Notes: generated from the letters alone by a model not told the origin. DNA of 64,000 bases from Unio delphinus (GCA_029339505.1 JAQISU010000003.1:22965001-23029000); one strand, 5' to 3'; counted from the stretch's first letter, positions 1 to 16,317 are shown. A program made the numbers and translations.

Positions 1-3000
1 AAGACATGGATCTGTTACATTTTGATTGAAGACATTGATGTATTAGATATTGATTGAAGACATTGGTGTATTAGATATTGATTGAAGACATGGATCTATT
101 ACATTTTGATTGAAGACATGAAGGTATTAGATATTGATTGAAGACATGGATCTATTACATTTTGATTGAAGACATTGATGTATTAGAAATTGATTGAAGA
201 CATGGATGTATTAGATATTGATTGAAGACATTGATGTATTTATTAGATATTGATTGAAGACATGGATGTATTAGATATTGATTGAAGACATTGATGTATT
301 AGATATTGATTGAAGACATGGATCTATTACATTTTGATTGAAGACATTGATGTATTAGATATTGAGTTATTAGACATTTGACTGAATTCAATGATGTTTT
401 ATCATTTGGATAAAGACATTGATGTATTAGATATTGATTGAAGACATGGATCTATTAGATATTGATTGAAGACATGGATGTATTAGATATTGATTGAAGA
501 CATGGATGTATTTATTAGATATTGATTGAAGACATGGATGTATTAGATATTGATTGAAGACATTGATGTATTAGATATTGATTGAAGACATGGATGTATT
601 AGATATTGATTGAAGACATAGATGTATTAGATATTGATTGAAGACATTGATGTATTAGATATTGATTGAAGACATGGATCTATTACATTTTGATTGAAGA
701 CATTGATGTATTAGATATTGATTGAAGACATGGATGTATTAGATATTGATTGAAGACATTGATGTATTTATTAGATATTGATTGAAGACATGGATGTATT
801 AGATATTGATTGAAGACATAGGTATATTAGATATTGATTGAAGACATGGATCTATTACATTTTGATTCAAGACATTGATGTATTAGATATTGATTCAAGA
901 CATTGGTATATTAGATATTGAAAGAAGACATGGATCTATTACATTTTGATTGAAGACATGGATGTATTAGATATTGATTGAAGACTGATGTATTTATTAG
1001 ATATTGATTGAAGACATTGATGTATTAGATATTGATTGAAGACATGGATGTATTAGATATTGATTGAAGACATTGATGTATTAGATATTGATTGAAGACA
1101 TGGATCTATTACATTTTGATTGAAGACATTGATGTATTAGATATTGATTGAAGACATGGATGTATTAGATATTGATTGAAGACATTGGTGTATTAGATAT
1201 TGATTGAAGATGTGGATGTATTAGATATTGATTGAGGACGTGGATGTATTAGATATTGATTGAAGACATTGATGTATTTATTAGATATTGATTGAAGACA
1301 TGGATGTATTAGATATTGATTGAAGACATTGGTATATTAGATATTGATTGAAGACATGGATCTATTACATTTTGATTGAAGACATTGATGTATTAGATAT
1401 TGATTGAAGACATTGGTGTATTAGATATTGATTGAAGACATCGATCTATTACATTTTGATTGAAAACATTGATGTATTAGATATTGATTGAAGACATTGG
1501 TGTATTAGATATTGATTGAAGACATCGATCTGTTACATTTTGATTGAAGACATTGATGTATTAGATATTGATTGAAGACATTGGTATATTAGATATTGAT
1601 TGAAGACGTGGATGTATTAGATATTGATTGAAGACATTGACATATTTATTAGATATTGATTGAAGACATGGATGTATTAGATTTTGATTGAAGACATTGA
1701 TGTATTAGATATTGATTGAAGACATTGGTATATTATATACTGATTGAAGACATGGATCTGCTACATTTTGATTGAAGACATTGATGTATTAGATATTGAT
1801 TGAAGACATTGGTGTATTAGATATTGATTGAAGACATGGATCTATTACATTTTGATTGAAGACATGAATGTATTAGATATTGATTTGAAGACATGGATCT
1901 ATTACATTTTGATTGAAGACATTGATGTATTAGAAATTGATTGAAGACATGGATGTATTAGATATTGATTGAAGACATTGATGTATTTATTAGATATTGA
2001 TTGAAGACATGGATGTATTAGATATTGATTGAAGACATAGATGTATTAGATATTGATTGAAGACATTGATGTATTAGATATTGATTGAAGACATGGATCT
2101 ATTACATTTTGATTGAAGACATTGATGTATTAGATATTGATTGAAGACATGGATGTATTAGATATTGATTGAAGACATTGATGTATTAGATAGATATTGA
2201 TTGAAGGCATGGATGTATTAGATATTGATTGAAGACATTGGTATATTAGATATTGATTGAAGACATCGATCTATTACATTTTGATTGAAGACATTGATGT
2301 ATTAGATATTGATTGAAAAGATTGGTGTATTAGATATTGATTGAAGACATGGATCTGTTACATTTTGATTGAAGACATTGATGTATTAGATATTGATTGA
2401 AGACATTGGTATATTAGATATTGATTGAAGACGTGGATGTATTAGATATTGATTGAAGACATTGACATATTTATTAGATATTGAATGAAGACATGGATGT
2501 ATTAGATTTTGATTGAAGACATTGATGTATTAGATATTGATTGAAGACATTGGTATATTAGATATTGATTGAAGACATTGATCTGTTACATTTTGATTGA
2601 AGACATTGATGTATTAGATATTGATTGAAGACATTGGTGTATTAGATATTGATTGAAGACATGGATCTATTACATTTTGATTCAAGACATGAATGTATTA
2701 GATATTGATTGAAGACATGGATCTATTACATTTTGATTGAAGACATTGATGTATTAGAAATTGATTGAAGACATGGATGTATTAGACATTGATTGAAGAC
2801 ATTGATGTATTTATTAGATATTGATTGAAGACATGGATGTATTAGATATTGATTGAAGACATGGATGTATTAGATATTGATTGAAGACATTGATGTATTA
2901 GATATTGATTGAAGACATGGATCTGTTACATTTTGATTGAAGACATGAATGTATTACATATTGATTTATTAGACATTTGACTGAATTCAATGATGTTTTG

Positions 3001-4822
3001 TCATTTGGATAAAGACATTGATGTATTAGATATTGATTGAAGACATGGATCTATTAGATATTGATTGAAGACATGGATGTATTAGATATTGATTGAAGAC
3101 ATGGATGTATTTATTAGATATTGATTGAAGACATGGATGTATTAGATATTGATTGAAGACATTGATGTATTAGATATTGATTGAAGACATGGATGTATTA
3201 GATATTGATTGAAGACATAGATGTATTAGATATTGATTGAAGACATTGATGTATTAGATATTGATTGAAGACATGGATCTATTACATTTTGATTGAAGAC
3301 ATTGATGTATTCGATATTGATTGAAGACATGGATGTATTTGATATTGATTGAAGACATGGATGTATTAGATATTGATTGAAGGCATGGATGTATTAGATA
3401 TTGATTGAAGACATAGGTATATTAGATATTGATTGAAGACATGGATCTATTAACTTTTGATTGAAGACATGGATCTATTACATTTTGATTCAAGACATTG
3501 ATGTATTAGATATTGATTGAAGACATAGGTATATTAGATATTGATTGAAGACATGGATCTATTACATTTTGATTGAAAACATGGATCTATTACATTTTGA
3601 TTGAAGACATGGATGTATTAGATATTGATTGAAGACATTGATGTATTTATTAGATATTGATTGAAGACATGGATGTATTAGATATTGATTGAAGACATTG
3701 ATGTATTAGATATTGATTGAAGACATGGATCTATTACATTTTGATTGAAGACATTGATGTATTAGATATTGATTGAAGACATGGATGTATTAGATATTGA
3801 TTGAAGACATTGATGTATTAGATAGATATTGATTGAAGACACGGATGTATTAGATATTGATTGAAGACATTGGTGTATTAGATATTGATTGAAGATGTGG
3901 ATGTATTAGATATTGATTGAAGACATGGATGTATTAGATATTGATTGAAGACATTGATGTATTTATTAGATATTGATTGAAGACATGGATGTATTAGATA
4001 TTGATTGAAGACATTGGTATATTAGATATTGATTGAAGACATGGATCTATTACATTTTGATTGAAGACATTGATGTATTAGATATTGATTGAAGACATTG
4101 GTATATTAGATATTGATTGAAGACGTGGATGTATTAGATATTGATTGAAGACATTGACATATTTATTAGATATTGATTGAAGACATGGATGTATTAGATA
4201 TTGATTGAAGACATGGATCTATTAGATATTGATTGAAGACATGGATGTATTAGATATTGATTTAAGACATTGGTATATTAGATATTGATTGAAGACATAG
4301 ATGTATTTATTAGATATTGATTGAAGACATGGATGTATTAGATATTGATTGAAGACATGGATGTATTAGATATTGATTGAAGACATAGATGTATTTATTA
4401 GATATTGATTGAAGACATGGATGTATTAGATATTGATTGAAGACATGGATGTATTAGATATTGATTGAAGACATGGTATATTAGATATTGATTGAAGACA
4501 TGGATCTATTACATTTTGATTGAAGACATTGATGTATTAGATATTGATTGAAGACATTGGTATATTAGATATTGATTGAAGACGTGGATGTATTAGATAT
4601 TGATTGAAGACATTGACATATTTATTAGATATTGATTGAAGACATGGATGTATTAGATATTGATTGAAGACATGGATCTATTAGATATTGATTGAAGACA
4701 TGGATGTATTAGATATTGATTTAAGACATTGGTATATTAGATATTGATTGAAGACATTGACATATTTATTAGATATTGATTGAAGACATGGATGTATTAG
4801 ATATTGATTGAAGACATGGATG

Positions 4823-6737
4823 TATTAGATATTGATTGAAGACATGGATGTATTAGATATTGATTGAAGACATGGATGTATTAGATATTGATTGAAGACA
4901 TTGATGTATTAGATATTGATTGAAGACATGGATCTGTTACATTTTGATTGAAGACATGAATGTATTACATATTGATTTATTAGACATTTGACTGAATTCA
5001 ATGATGTTTTGTCATTTGGATAAAGACATTGATGTATTAGATATTGATTGAAGACATGGATGTATTAGATATTGATTGAAGACATTGACATATTTATTAG
5101 ATATTGATTGAAGACATGGATGTATTAGATTTTGATTGAAGACATTGATGTATTAGATATTGATTGAAGACATTGGTATATTAGATATTGATTGAAGACG
5201 TGGATGTATTAGATATTGATTGAAGACATTGACATATTTATTAGATATTGATTGAAGACATGGATGTATTAGATTTTGATTGAAGACATTGATGTATTAG
5301 ATATTGATTGAAGACATTGGTATATTAGATATTCATTGAAGACATGGATCTATTACATTTTGATTGAAGACATCAATGTATTAGATATTGATTGAAGACA
5401 TGGATCTATTACATTTTGATTGAAGACATTGATGTATTAGAAATTGATTGAAGACATGGATGTATTAGATATTGATTGAAGACATTGATGTATTAGATAG
5501 ATATTGATTGAAGGCATGGATGTATTAGATATTGATTGAAGACATTGGTGTATTAGATATTGATTGAAGACATTGATGTATTAGATATTGATTGAAGAAA
5601 TGGATGTATTAGATATTGATTGAAGACATAGATGTATTTATTAGATATTGATTGAAGACATGGATGTATTAGATATTGATTGAAGACATTGGTATATTAG
5701 ATATTGATTGAAGACATAGATGTATTTATTAGATATTGATTGAAGACATGGATGTATTAGATATTGATTGAAGACATGGATGTATTAGATATTGATTGAA
5801 GACATTGGTATATTAGATATTGATTGAAGACATAGATGTATTTATTAGATATTGATTGAAGACATGGATGTATTAGATATTGATTGAAGACATGGATGTA
5901 TTAGATATTGATTGAAGACATTGATGTATTAGATATTGATTGAAGACATGGATCTGTTACATTTTGATTGAAGACATGAATGTATTACATATTGATTTAT
6001 TAGACATTTGACTGAATTCAATGATGTTTTGTCATTTGGATAAAGACATTGATGTATTAGATATTGATTGAAGACATGGATGTATTAGATATTGATTGAA
6101 GACATTGACATATTTATTAGATATTGATTGAAGACATGGATGTATTAGATTTTGATTGAAGACATTGATGTATTAGATATTGATTGAAGACATTGGTATA
6201 TTAGATATTGATTGAAGACGTGGATGTATTAGATATTGATTGAAGACATTGACATATTTATTAGATATTGATTGAAGACATGGATGTATTAGATTTTGAT
6301 TGAAGACATTGATGTATTAGATATTGATTGAAGACATTGGTATATTAGATATTCATTGAAGACATGGATCTATTACATTTTGATTGAAGACATCAATGTA
6401 TTAGATATTGATTGAAGACATGGATCTATTACATTTTGATTGAAGACATTGATGTATTAGAAATTGATTGAAGACATGGATGTATTAGATATTGATTGAA
6501 GACATTGATGTATTAGATAGATATTGATTGAAGGCATGGATGTATTAGATATTGATTGAAGACATTGGTGTATTAGATATTGATTGAAGACATTGATGTA
6601 TTAGATATTGATTGAAGAAATGGATGTATTAGATATTGATTGAAGACATAGATGTATTTATTAGATATTGATTGAAGACATGGATGTATTAGATATTGAT
6701 TGAAGACATTGGTATATTAGATATTGATTGAAGACAT
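4823..6737. repeat. 1,020-bp higher-order tandem duplication in the satellite
   Basis: Positions 4823-5717 recur without a visible difference at 5843-6737, an offset of 1,020 bp. Each copy includes the linker with GACTGAATTC. Copy boundaries differ from the flanking sequence at 5718 versus 6738. This is a very recent unequal exchange or amplification, or an assembly duplication. Confidence 0.88.
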
Positions 6738-7218
6738 GGATCTATTACATTTTGATTGAATACATGGATCTATTACATTTTGATTCAAGACATTGATGTA
6801 TTAGATATTGATCAAAGACATTGGTATATTAGATATTGATTGAAGACATGGATCTATTACAGTTTGATCGAAGACATTGATGTATTAGATATTGATTGAA
6901 AACATTGGTATATTAGATATTGATTGAAGACATGGATCTATTACATTTTGATTGAAGATATTGATGTATTCTATACTGATTGAAGACATTGGTGTATTAG
7001 ATATTGATTGAATACATGGATCTATTACATTTTGATTGAAGACATTGGTGTATTAGATATTGATTGAAGACATTGATGTATTAGATATTGATTGAAGACA
7101 TTGATGTATTAGATATTGATTGAAGACATTGATGTATTAGATATTGATTGAAGACATGGATCTGTTACATTTTGATTGAAGACATGAATGTATTACATAT
7201 TGATTTATTAGACATTTG

Positions 7219-10200
7219 ACTGAATTCAATGATGTTTTGTCATTTGGATAAAGACATTGATGTATTAGATATTGATTGAAGACATGGATCTATTAGATAT
7301 TGATTGAAGACATGGATGTATTAGATATTGATTGAAGACATGGATGTATTTATTAGATATTGATTGAAGACATGGATGTATTAGATATTGATTGAAGACA
7401 TTGATGTATTAGATATTGATTGAAGACATGGATGTATTAGATATTGATTGAAGACATAGATGTATTAGATATTGATTGAAGACATTGATGTATTAGATAT
7501 TGATTGAAGACATGGATCTATTACATTTTGATTGAAGACATTGATGTATTCGATATTGATTGAAGACATGGATGTATTTGATATTGATTGAAGACATGGA
7601 TGTATTAGATATTGATTGAAGGCATGGATGTATTAGATATTGATTGAAGACATAGGTATATTAGATATTGATTGAAGACATGGATCTATTAACTTTAGAT
7701 TGAAGACATGGATCTATTACATTTTGATTCAAGACATTGATGTATTAGATATTGATTGAAGACATAGGTATATTAGATATTGATTGAAGACATGGATCTA
7801 TTACATTTTGATTGAAAACATGGATCTATTACATTTTGATTGAAGACATGGATGTATTAGATATTGATTGAAGACATTGATGTATTTATTAGATATTGAT
7901 TGAAGACATGGATGTATTAGATATTGATTGAAGACATTGATGTATTAGATATTGATTGAAGACATGGATCTATTACATTTTGATTGAAGACATTGATGTA
8001 TTAGATATTGATTGAAGACATGGATGTATTAGATATTGATTGAAGACATTGATGTATTAGATAGATATTGATTGAAGACACGGATGTATTAGATATTGAT
8101 TGAAGACATTGGTGTATTAGATATTGATTGAAGATGTGGATGTATTAGATATTGATTGAAGACATGGATGTATTAGATATTGATTGAAGACATTGATGTA
8201 TTTATTAGATATTGATTGAAGACATGGATGTATTAGATATTGATTGAAGACATTGGTATATTAGATATTGATTGAAGACATGGATCTATTACATTTTGAT
8301 TGAAGACATTGATGTATTAGATATTGATTGAAGACATTGGTATATTAGATATTGATTGAAGACGTGGATTTATTAGATATTGATTGAAGACATTGACATA
8401 TTTATTAGATATTGATTGAAGACATGGATGTATTAGATATTGATTGAAGACATGGATCTATTAGATATTGATTGAAGACATGGATGTATTAGATATTGAT
8501 TGAAGACATTGATGTATTAGATATTGATTGAAGATGTGGATGTATTAGATATTGATTGAAGACATGGATGTATTAGATATTGATTGAAGACATTGATGTA
8601 TTAGATATTGATTGAAGATGTGGATGTATTAGATATTGATTGAAGACATGGATGTATTAGATATTGATTGAAGACATTGATGTATTTATTAGATATTGAT
8701 TGAAGACATGGATGTATTAGATATTGATTGAAGACATTGGTATATTAGATATTGATTGAAGACATGGATCTATTACATTTTGATTGAAGACATTGATGTA
8801 TTAGATATTGATTGAAGACATTGGTATATTAGATATTGATTGAAGACGTGGATGTATTAGATATTGATTGAAGACATTGACATATTTATTAGATATTGAT
8901 TGAAGACATGGATGTATTAGATATTGATTGAAGACATGGATCTATTAGATATTGATTGAAGACATGGATGTATTAGATATTGATTGAAGACATTGGTATA
9001 TTAGATATTGATTGAAGACATTGATGTATTAGATATTGATTGAAGACATTGATGTATTAGATATTGATTGAAGACATTGGTATATTAGATATTGATTGAA
9101 GACATTGGTGTATTAGATATTGATTGAAGACATTGATGTATTAGATATTGATTGAAGACATTGGTATATTAGATATTGATTGAAGACATTGATGTATTAG
9201 ATATTGATTGAAGACATTGATGTATTAGATATTGATTGAAGACATTGGTATATTAGATATTGATTGAAGACATTGGTGTATTAGATATTGATTGAATACA
9301 TGGATCTATTACATTTTGATTGAAGACATTGGTGTATTAGATATTGATTGAAGACATTGATGTATTAGATATTGATTGAAGACATTGATGTATTAGATAT
9401 TGATTGAAGACATTGATGTATTAGATATTGATTGAAGACATGGATCTGTTACATTTTGATTGAAGACATGAATGTATTACATATTGATTTATTAGACATT
9501 TGACTGAATTCAATGATGTTTTGTCATTTGGATAAAGACATTGATGTATTAGATATTGATTGAAGACATGGATCTATTAGATATTGATTGAAGACATGGA
9601 TGTATTAGATATTGATTGAAGACATGGATGTATTTATTAGATATTGATTGAAGACATGGATGTATTAGATATTGATTGAAGACATTGATGTATTAGATAT
9701 TGATTGAAGACATGGATGTATTAGATATTGATTGAAGACATAGATGTATTAGATATTGATTGAAGACATTGATGTATTAGATATTGATTGAAGACATGGA
9801 TCTATTACATTTTGATTGAAGACATTGATGTATTCGATATTGATTGAAGACATGGATGTATTTGATATTGATTGAAGACATGGATGTATTAGATATTGAT
9901 TGAAGGCATGGATGTATTAGATATTGATTGAAGACATAGGTATATTAGATATTGATTGAAGACATGGATCTATTAACTTTAGATTGAAGACATGGATCTA
10001 TTACATTTTGATTCAAGACATTGATGTATTAGATATTGATTGAAGACATAGGTATATTAGATATTGATTGAAGACATGGATCTATTACATTTTGATTGAA
10101 AACATGGATCTATTACATTTTGATTGAAGACATGGATGTATTAGATATTGATTGAAGACATTGATGTATTTATTAGATATTGATTGAAGACATGGATGTA

Positions 10201-11780
10201 TTAGATATTGATTGAAGACATTGATGTATTAGATATTGATTGAAGACATGGATCTATTACATTTTGATTGAAGACATTGATGTATTAGATATTGATTGAA
10301 GACATGGATGTATTAGATATTGATTGAAGACATTGATGTATTAGATAGATATTGATTGAAGACACGGATGTATTAGATATTGATTGAAGACATTGGTGTA
10401 TTAGATATTGATTGAAGATGTGGATGTATTAGATATTGATTGAAGACATGGATGTATTAGATATTGATTGAAGACATTGATGTATTTATTAGATATTGAT
10501 TGAAGACATGGATGTATTAGATATTGATTGAAGACATTGGTATATTAGATATTGATTGAAGACATGGATCTATTACATTTTGATTGAAGACATTGATGTA
10601 TTAGATATTGATTGAAGACATTGGTATATTAGATATTGATTGAAGACGTGGATGTATTAGATATTGATTGAAGACATTGACATATTTATTAGATATTGAT
10701 TGAAGACATGGATGTATTAGATATTGATTGAAGACATGGATCTATTAGATATTGATTGAAGACATGGATGTATTAGATATTGATTGAAGACATTGATGTA
10801 TTAGATATTGATTGAAGATGTGGATGTATTAGATATTGATTGAAGACATGGATGTATTAGATATTGATTGAAGACATTGATGTATTAGATATTGATTGAA
10901 GATGTGGATGTATTAGATATTGATTGAAGACATGGATGTATTAGATATTGATTGAAGACATTGATGTATTTATTAGATATTGATTGAAGACATGGATGTA
11001 TTAGATATTGATTGAAGACATTGGTATATTAGATATTGATTGAAGACATGGATCTATTACATTTTGATTGAAGACATTGATGTATTAGATATTGATTGAA
11101 GACATTGGTATATTAGATATTGATTGAAGACGTGGATGTATTAGATATTGATTGAAGACATTGACATATTTATTAGATATTGATTGAAGACATGGATGTA
11201 TTAGATATTGATTGAAGACATGGATCTATTAGATATTGATTGAAGACATGGATGTATTAGATATTGATTGAAGACATTGGTATATTAGATATTGATTGAA
11301 GACATTGATGTATTAGATATTGATTGAAGACATTGATGTATTAGATATTGATTGAAGACATTGGTATATTAGATATTGATTGAAGACATTGGTGTATTAG
11401 ATATTGATTGAAGACATTGATGTATTAGATATTGATTGAAGACATTGGTATATTAGATATTGATTGAAGACATTGATGTATTAGATATTGATTGAAGACA
11501 TTGATGTATTAGATATTGATTGAAGACATTGGTATATTAGATATTGATTGAAGACATTGGTGTATTAGATATTGATTGAAGATGTGGATGTATTAGATAT
11601 TGATTGAAGACATTGATCTATTAGATATTGATTGAAGACATGGATGTATTAGATATTGATTGAAGACATTGGTATATTAGATATTGATTGAAGACGTGGA
11701 TGTATTAGATATTGATTGAAGACATTGACATATTTATTAGATATTGATTGAAGACATGGATGTATTAGATATTGATTGAA
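7219..11780. repeat. About 2,284-bp higher-order repeat, two copies
   Basis: The linker at 7219 and its following block recur at 9503 (offset 2,284 bp), including rare private variants such as GGATCTATTAACTTTAGATT (near 7682 and 9966) and GAAGACACGGATG. A related but less similar block starts at the linker near 2980. The second copy's right limit is approximate. Confidence 0.75.
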
Positions 11781-14694
11781 GACATGGATGTATTAGATAT
11801 TGATTGAAGACATTGACATATTTATTAGATATTGATTGAAGACATGGATGTATTAGATATTGATTGAAGACATTGGTATATTAGATATTGATTGAAGACA
11901 TGGATGTATTAGATATTGATTGAAGACATTGACATATTTATTAGATATTGATTGAAGACATGGATGTATTAGATATTGATTGAAGACATGGATGTATTAG
12001 ATATTGATTGAAGACATGGATGTATTAGATATTGATTGAAGACATGGATGTATTAGATATTGATTTAAGACATTGGTATATTAGATATTGATTGAAGACA
12101 TTGACATATTTATTAGATATTGATTGAAGACATGGATGTATTAGATATTGATTGAAGACATGGATGTATTAGATATTGATTGAAGACGTGGATGTATTAG
12201 ATATTGATTGAAGACATTGACATATTTATTAGATATTGATTGAAGACATGGATGTATTAGATTTTGATTGAAGACATTGATGTATTAGATATTGATTGAA
12301 GACATTGGTATATTAGATATTCATTGAAGACATGGATCTATTACATTTTGATTGAAGACATCAATGTATTAGATATTGATTGAAGACATGGATCTATTAC
12401 ATTTTGATTGAAGACATTGATGTATTAGAAATTGATTGAAGACATGGATGTATTAGATATTGATTGAAGACATTGATGTATTAGATAGATATTGATTGAA
12501 GGCATGGATGTATTAGATATTGATTGAAGACATTGGTGTATTAGATATTGATTGAAGACATTGATGTATTAGATATTGATTGAAGAAATGGATGTATTAG
12601 ATATTGATTGAAGACATAGATGTATTTATTAGATATTGATTGAAGACATGGATGTATTAGATATTGATTGAAGACATTGGTATATTAGATATTGATTGAA
12701 GACATGGATCTATTACATTTTGATTGAAGACATGGATCTATTACATTTTGATTCAAGACATTGATGTATTAGATATTGATCAAAGACATTGGTATATTAG
12801 ATATTGATTGAAGACATGGATCTATTACAGTTTGATTGAAGACATTGATGTATTAGATATTGATTGAAAACATTGGTATATTAGATATTGATTGAAGACA
12901 TGGATCTATTACATTTGGATTGAAGATATTGATGTATTCTATACTGATTGAAGACATTGGTGTATTAGATATTGATTGAATACATGGATCTATTACATTT
13001 TGATTGAAGACATTGGTGTATTAGATATTGATTGAAGACATTGATGTATTTATTAGATATTGATTGAAGACATGGATGTATTAGATTTTGATTGAAGACA
13101 TTGATGTTTTAGATATTGATTGAAGACATTGGTATATTAGATATTGATTGAAGACATGGATCTATTACATTTTGACTGAAGACATTGGTGTATTAGATAT
13201 TGATTGAAGATGTGGATGTATTAGATATTGATTGAAGACATTGATGTATTTATTAGATATTGATTGAAGACATTGATGTATTAGATATTGATTGAAGACA
13301 TTGGTGTATTAGATATTGATTGAAGAGATGGATCTATTACATTTTGATTGAAGACATTGATGTATTAGATACTGATTGAAGACATTCAGTGTATTAGATA
13401 TTGATTGAAGACATTGATGTATTAGATATTGATTGAAGACATTGGTGTATTAGATATTGATTGAAGACATCGATCTATTACATTTTGATTGAAGACATTG
13501 ATGTATTAGATATTGATTGAAGACATGGATGTATTAGATATTGATTGAAGACATTGGTATATTAGATATTGATTGAAGACATGGATCTGTTACATTTTGA
13601 TTGAAGACATTGATGTATTACATATTGATTGAAGACATTGGTGTATTAGATATTGATTGAAGACATGGATCTGTTACATTTTAATTGAAGACATTGATGT
13701 ATTAGATATTGATTGAAGACATTGGTATATTAGATATTGATTGAAGACGTGGATGTATTAGATATTGATTGAAGACATTGATGTATTTATTAGATATTGA
13801 TTGAAGACATGGATATATTAGATTTTGATTGAAGACATTGATGTATTAGATATTGATTGAAGACATTGGTGTATTAGATATTGATTGAAGACATCGATCT
13901 ATTACATTTTGATTGAAGACATTGATGTATTAGATATTGATTGAAGACATGGATGTATTAGATATTGATTGAAGACATTGGTATATTAGATATTGATTGA
14001 AGACATGGATCTGTTACATTTTGATTGAAGACATTGATGTATTAGATATTGATTGAAGACATTGGTGTATTAGATATTGATTGAAGACATGGATCTGTTA
14101 CATTTTGATTGAAGACATTGATGTATTAGATATTGATTGAAGACATTGGTGTATTAGATATTGATTGAAGACGTGGATGTATTAGATATTGATTGAAGAC
14201 ATTGACATATTTATTAGATATTGATTGAAGACATGGATGTATTAGATTTTGATTGAAGACATTGATGTATTAGATATTGATTGAAGACATTGGTATATTA
14301 GATATTCATTGAAGACATGGATCTATTACATTTTGATTGAAGACATCAATGTATTAGATATTGATTGAAGACATGGATCTATTACATTTTGATTGAAGAC
14401 ATTGATGTATTAGAAATTGATTGAAGACATGGATGTATTAGATATTGATTGATGACATTGATGTATTAGATAGATATTGATTGAAGGCATGGATGTATTA
14501 TATATTGATTGAAGACATTGGTGTATTAGATATTGATTGAAGACATTGATGTATTAGATATTGATTGAAGAAATGGATGTATTAGATATTGATTGAAGAC
14601 ATAGATGTATTTATTAGATATTGATTGAAGACATGGATGTATTAGATATTGATTGAAGACATTGGTATATTAGATATTGATTGAAGACATGGAT

Positions 14695-14699
14695 CTATT
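14695..14699. repeat. Target site duplication CTATT, left
   Basis: The five bases CTATT directly before the left LTR recur directly after the right LTR (21383-21387). Removing the element and one copy restores an ordinary satellite unit, GGATCTATTACATTTTGATT. Confidence 0.93.
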
Positions 14700-16303
14700 T
14701 GTAACAGAATTGTTACCGAGAGGAGGGTGGATTAAATGAACAATACAAACACAATTTGTGAAAGAAAATATAAATTTATGTAATAAATTATAAATGAAAA
14801 AAATACAGATGTAACAACACAATAATTCATGCACTCAACCCACAATTAAACTCACAACCATTCACAATACATGAACAAATTAAATAACAATACAAAAGGA
14901 ATCACAAATGTAAAGGGATCTCTTGGATTATACACAGATCCAAGAATCCTTTACGAAAGTTAAATAAATGCAAGTATGATTTACGAAAAAAATAAACACA
15001 AACGACAAACTATCTATCGCACGATGGATTGCGATAACTAGCACGATCATATACTTGTATTCAATCAAGTTGCTAGCTTTTATTGATATCTATGTGATCA
15101 CTTGAAATATTATTGCAATCTGACATAAGCATGCAAATACAACAATGTATTAAATTATATTACAATTTCAATACACCTATGTGTCTCCCCTGTATAACCG
15201 CACGATTCAGCAACAGTTGAATCGTCTCCCAGTTTCCCCGAGAACCGAGGGGTGACCAATACTATTATCGGACGTTTCCCTACACGGATCCACCACAGTT
15301 ATACGTTCAGACAGCATACAACATCTACCAGAACCAACGGTTCCTCACTACCCTAGATGTCGACCCGGACGTTTTACAACTCTAAGACAGCTCCGACACT
15401 CGGACTTCTAGCTTTCCGGATATTTACATGTTACACAGATGTTGACGAACAGACAGTTCGACACACAGACAGATACTTCAATTCCGTTTGCACAAATTAA
15501 CGGCACAAGCACATTCAGATATTTATACAGAGATGTTCCAGAACAAACAATAGATGTCCCACAACAAATCAGACGATATCAAAGACGTTTATCAAAAGAT
15601 GGTATCAGATGTGTTAACAGCTACGGTATCAACGATGTTATTAGCAGCTACGGTATCAGATACATTGTAACAACTACGTTAGCAGCTACGGTATCAGAGA
15701 CGGTATCAACGATGTTATTAGATGCGCTATCAGTGATGTACTTCTACGGTATCAACGATGGAATCAACGACGGAATCAACGACGGAATCAGCTATAATAA
15801 ACAAAACCAGACTAATAATAGTTGTCTCAAAAATAATCTAAGCCGTAGATTACGATATTTTATTTAAAGTCTAAAAGTGACTAGTAATTCCAAATATTCC
15901 ACGTTTAATTGCAATAAAAGCATCATTATACGAAATGATAATCTGAATAAAATTCACAATAAAACAAAATGTAAATTTAACACTCACCCCTTTGGCTGGA
16001 GATTTGCAAGACGAGGTTATCTATCCTTTGATTAGATATTTTGGTTCCCGTAAATAATTATGATAAATACTTCGCCTTATATACTCTCAATAGGTGAACA
16101 TAAATCACATCGAGCTTGCCGTGCACCACGTAAAACGAGTATTTCGGATTTCATGTAAATTACAAATTGGCACATGCAAATCGTTACACGCCACTTAATC
16201 ACCCCAGGTAATGCGTGTACGACGAAATCAAGAAAATGGTGAGTTTCGTTTGTAATTCAAGTACAACAAAAATCAGTTCAAATTTTCGCCTAATTCTGTG
16301 ACA
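14700..16303 (-). repeat. 3' LTR (1,604 bp)
   Basis: The LTR begins TGTAACAG and ends CTGTGACA on the plus strand, an 8-bp imperfect terminal inverted repeat with TG...CA ends. Compared with the right LTR it differs at five single bases (near 15117, 15226, 15860, 15969 and 16056) and lacks one 27-bp internal repeat unit. The plus-strand open frame at 15439-15867 is antisense to the element, low in complexity and repetitive, so I do not treat it as a gene. Confidence 0.95.
15600..15790. repeat. Short tandem repeats inside the LTR
   Basis: The LTR holds several copies of a motif like AGCTACGGTATCAACGATGT and a run of GGAATCAACGAC. The right LTR has one more 27-bp unit here than the left LTR (around 20660-20720), which accounts for all of the length difference between the LTRs. 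Confidence 0.85.
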
Positions 16304-16317
16304 ATACCTCCCCCCTA
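16304..16317 (-). other. Polypurine tract
   Basis: On the minus strand AGGGGGGAGGTAT lies immediately before the 3' LTR. Such a tract primes second-strand synthesis in LTR elements, and its position confirms the minus-strand orientation. Confidence 0.88.

Larger units (their letters stand above)
1..14699. repeat. 28-bp minisatellite array, left part
   Basis: The whole stretch is built from a 28-bp unit, GAAGACATGGATGTATTAG plus ATATTGATT, with recurrent variants: TTGATGTA or TTGGTATA in place of TGGATGTA, and GGATCTATTACATTTTGATT. A 32-bp variant carries an extra TATT (GATGTATTTATTAG). A rare linker containing GACTGAATTCAATGATGTTT recurs near 381, 2980, 4991, 6011, 7219 and 9503 and marks higher-order repeats. 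The array is cut by the window start, so its full length is unknown. No open frame is maintained, because 28 is not a multiple of three. I see no genes in it. Confidence 0.97.

Noticed and set aside
1..14699. Repeat length of 28 bp suggested a CRISPR array
   Set aside because: There are no unique spacers; units are directly adjacent and the context is a eukaryotic genome.
15439..15867. 142-residue plus-strand frame in the left LTR and its 151-residue counterpart at 20491-20946
   Set aside because: It is antisense to the element and repetitive, and it stays open only because the LTRs are near identical and the inserted unit is 27 bp, a multiple of three.
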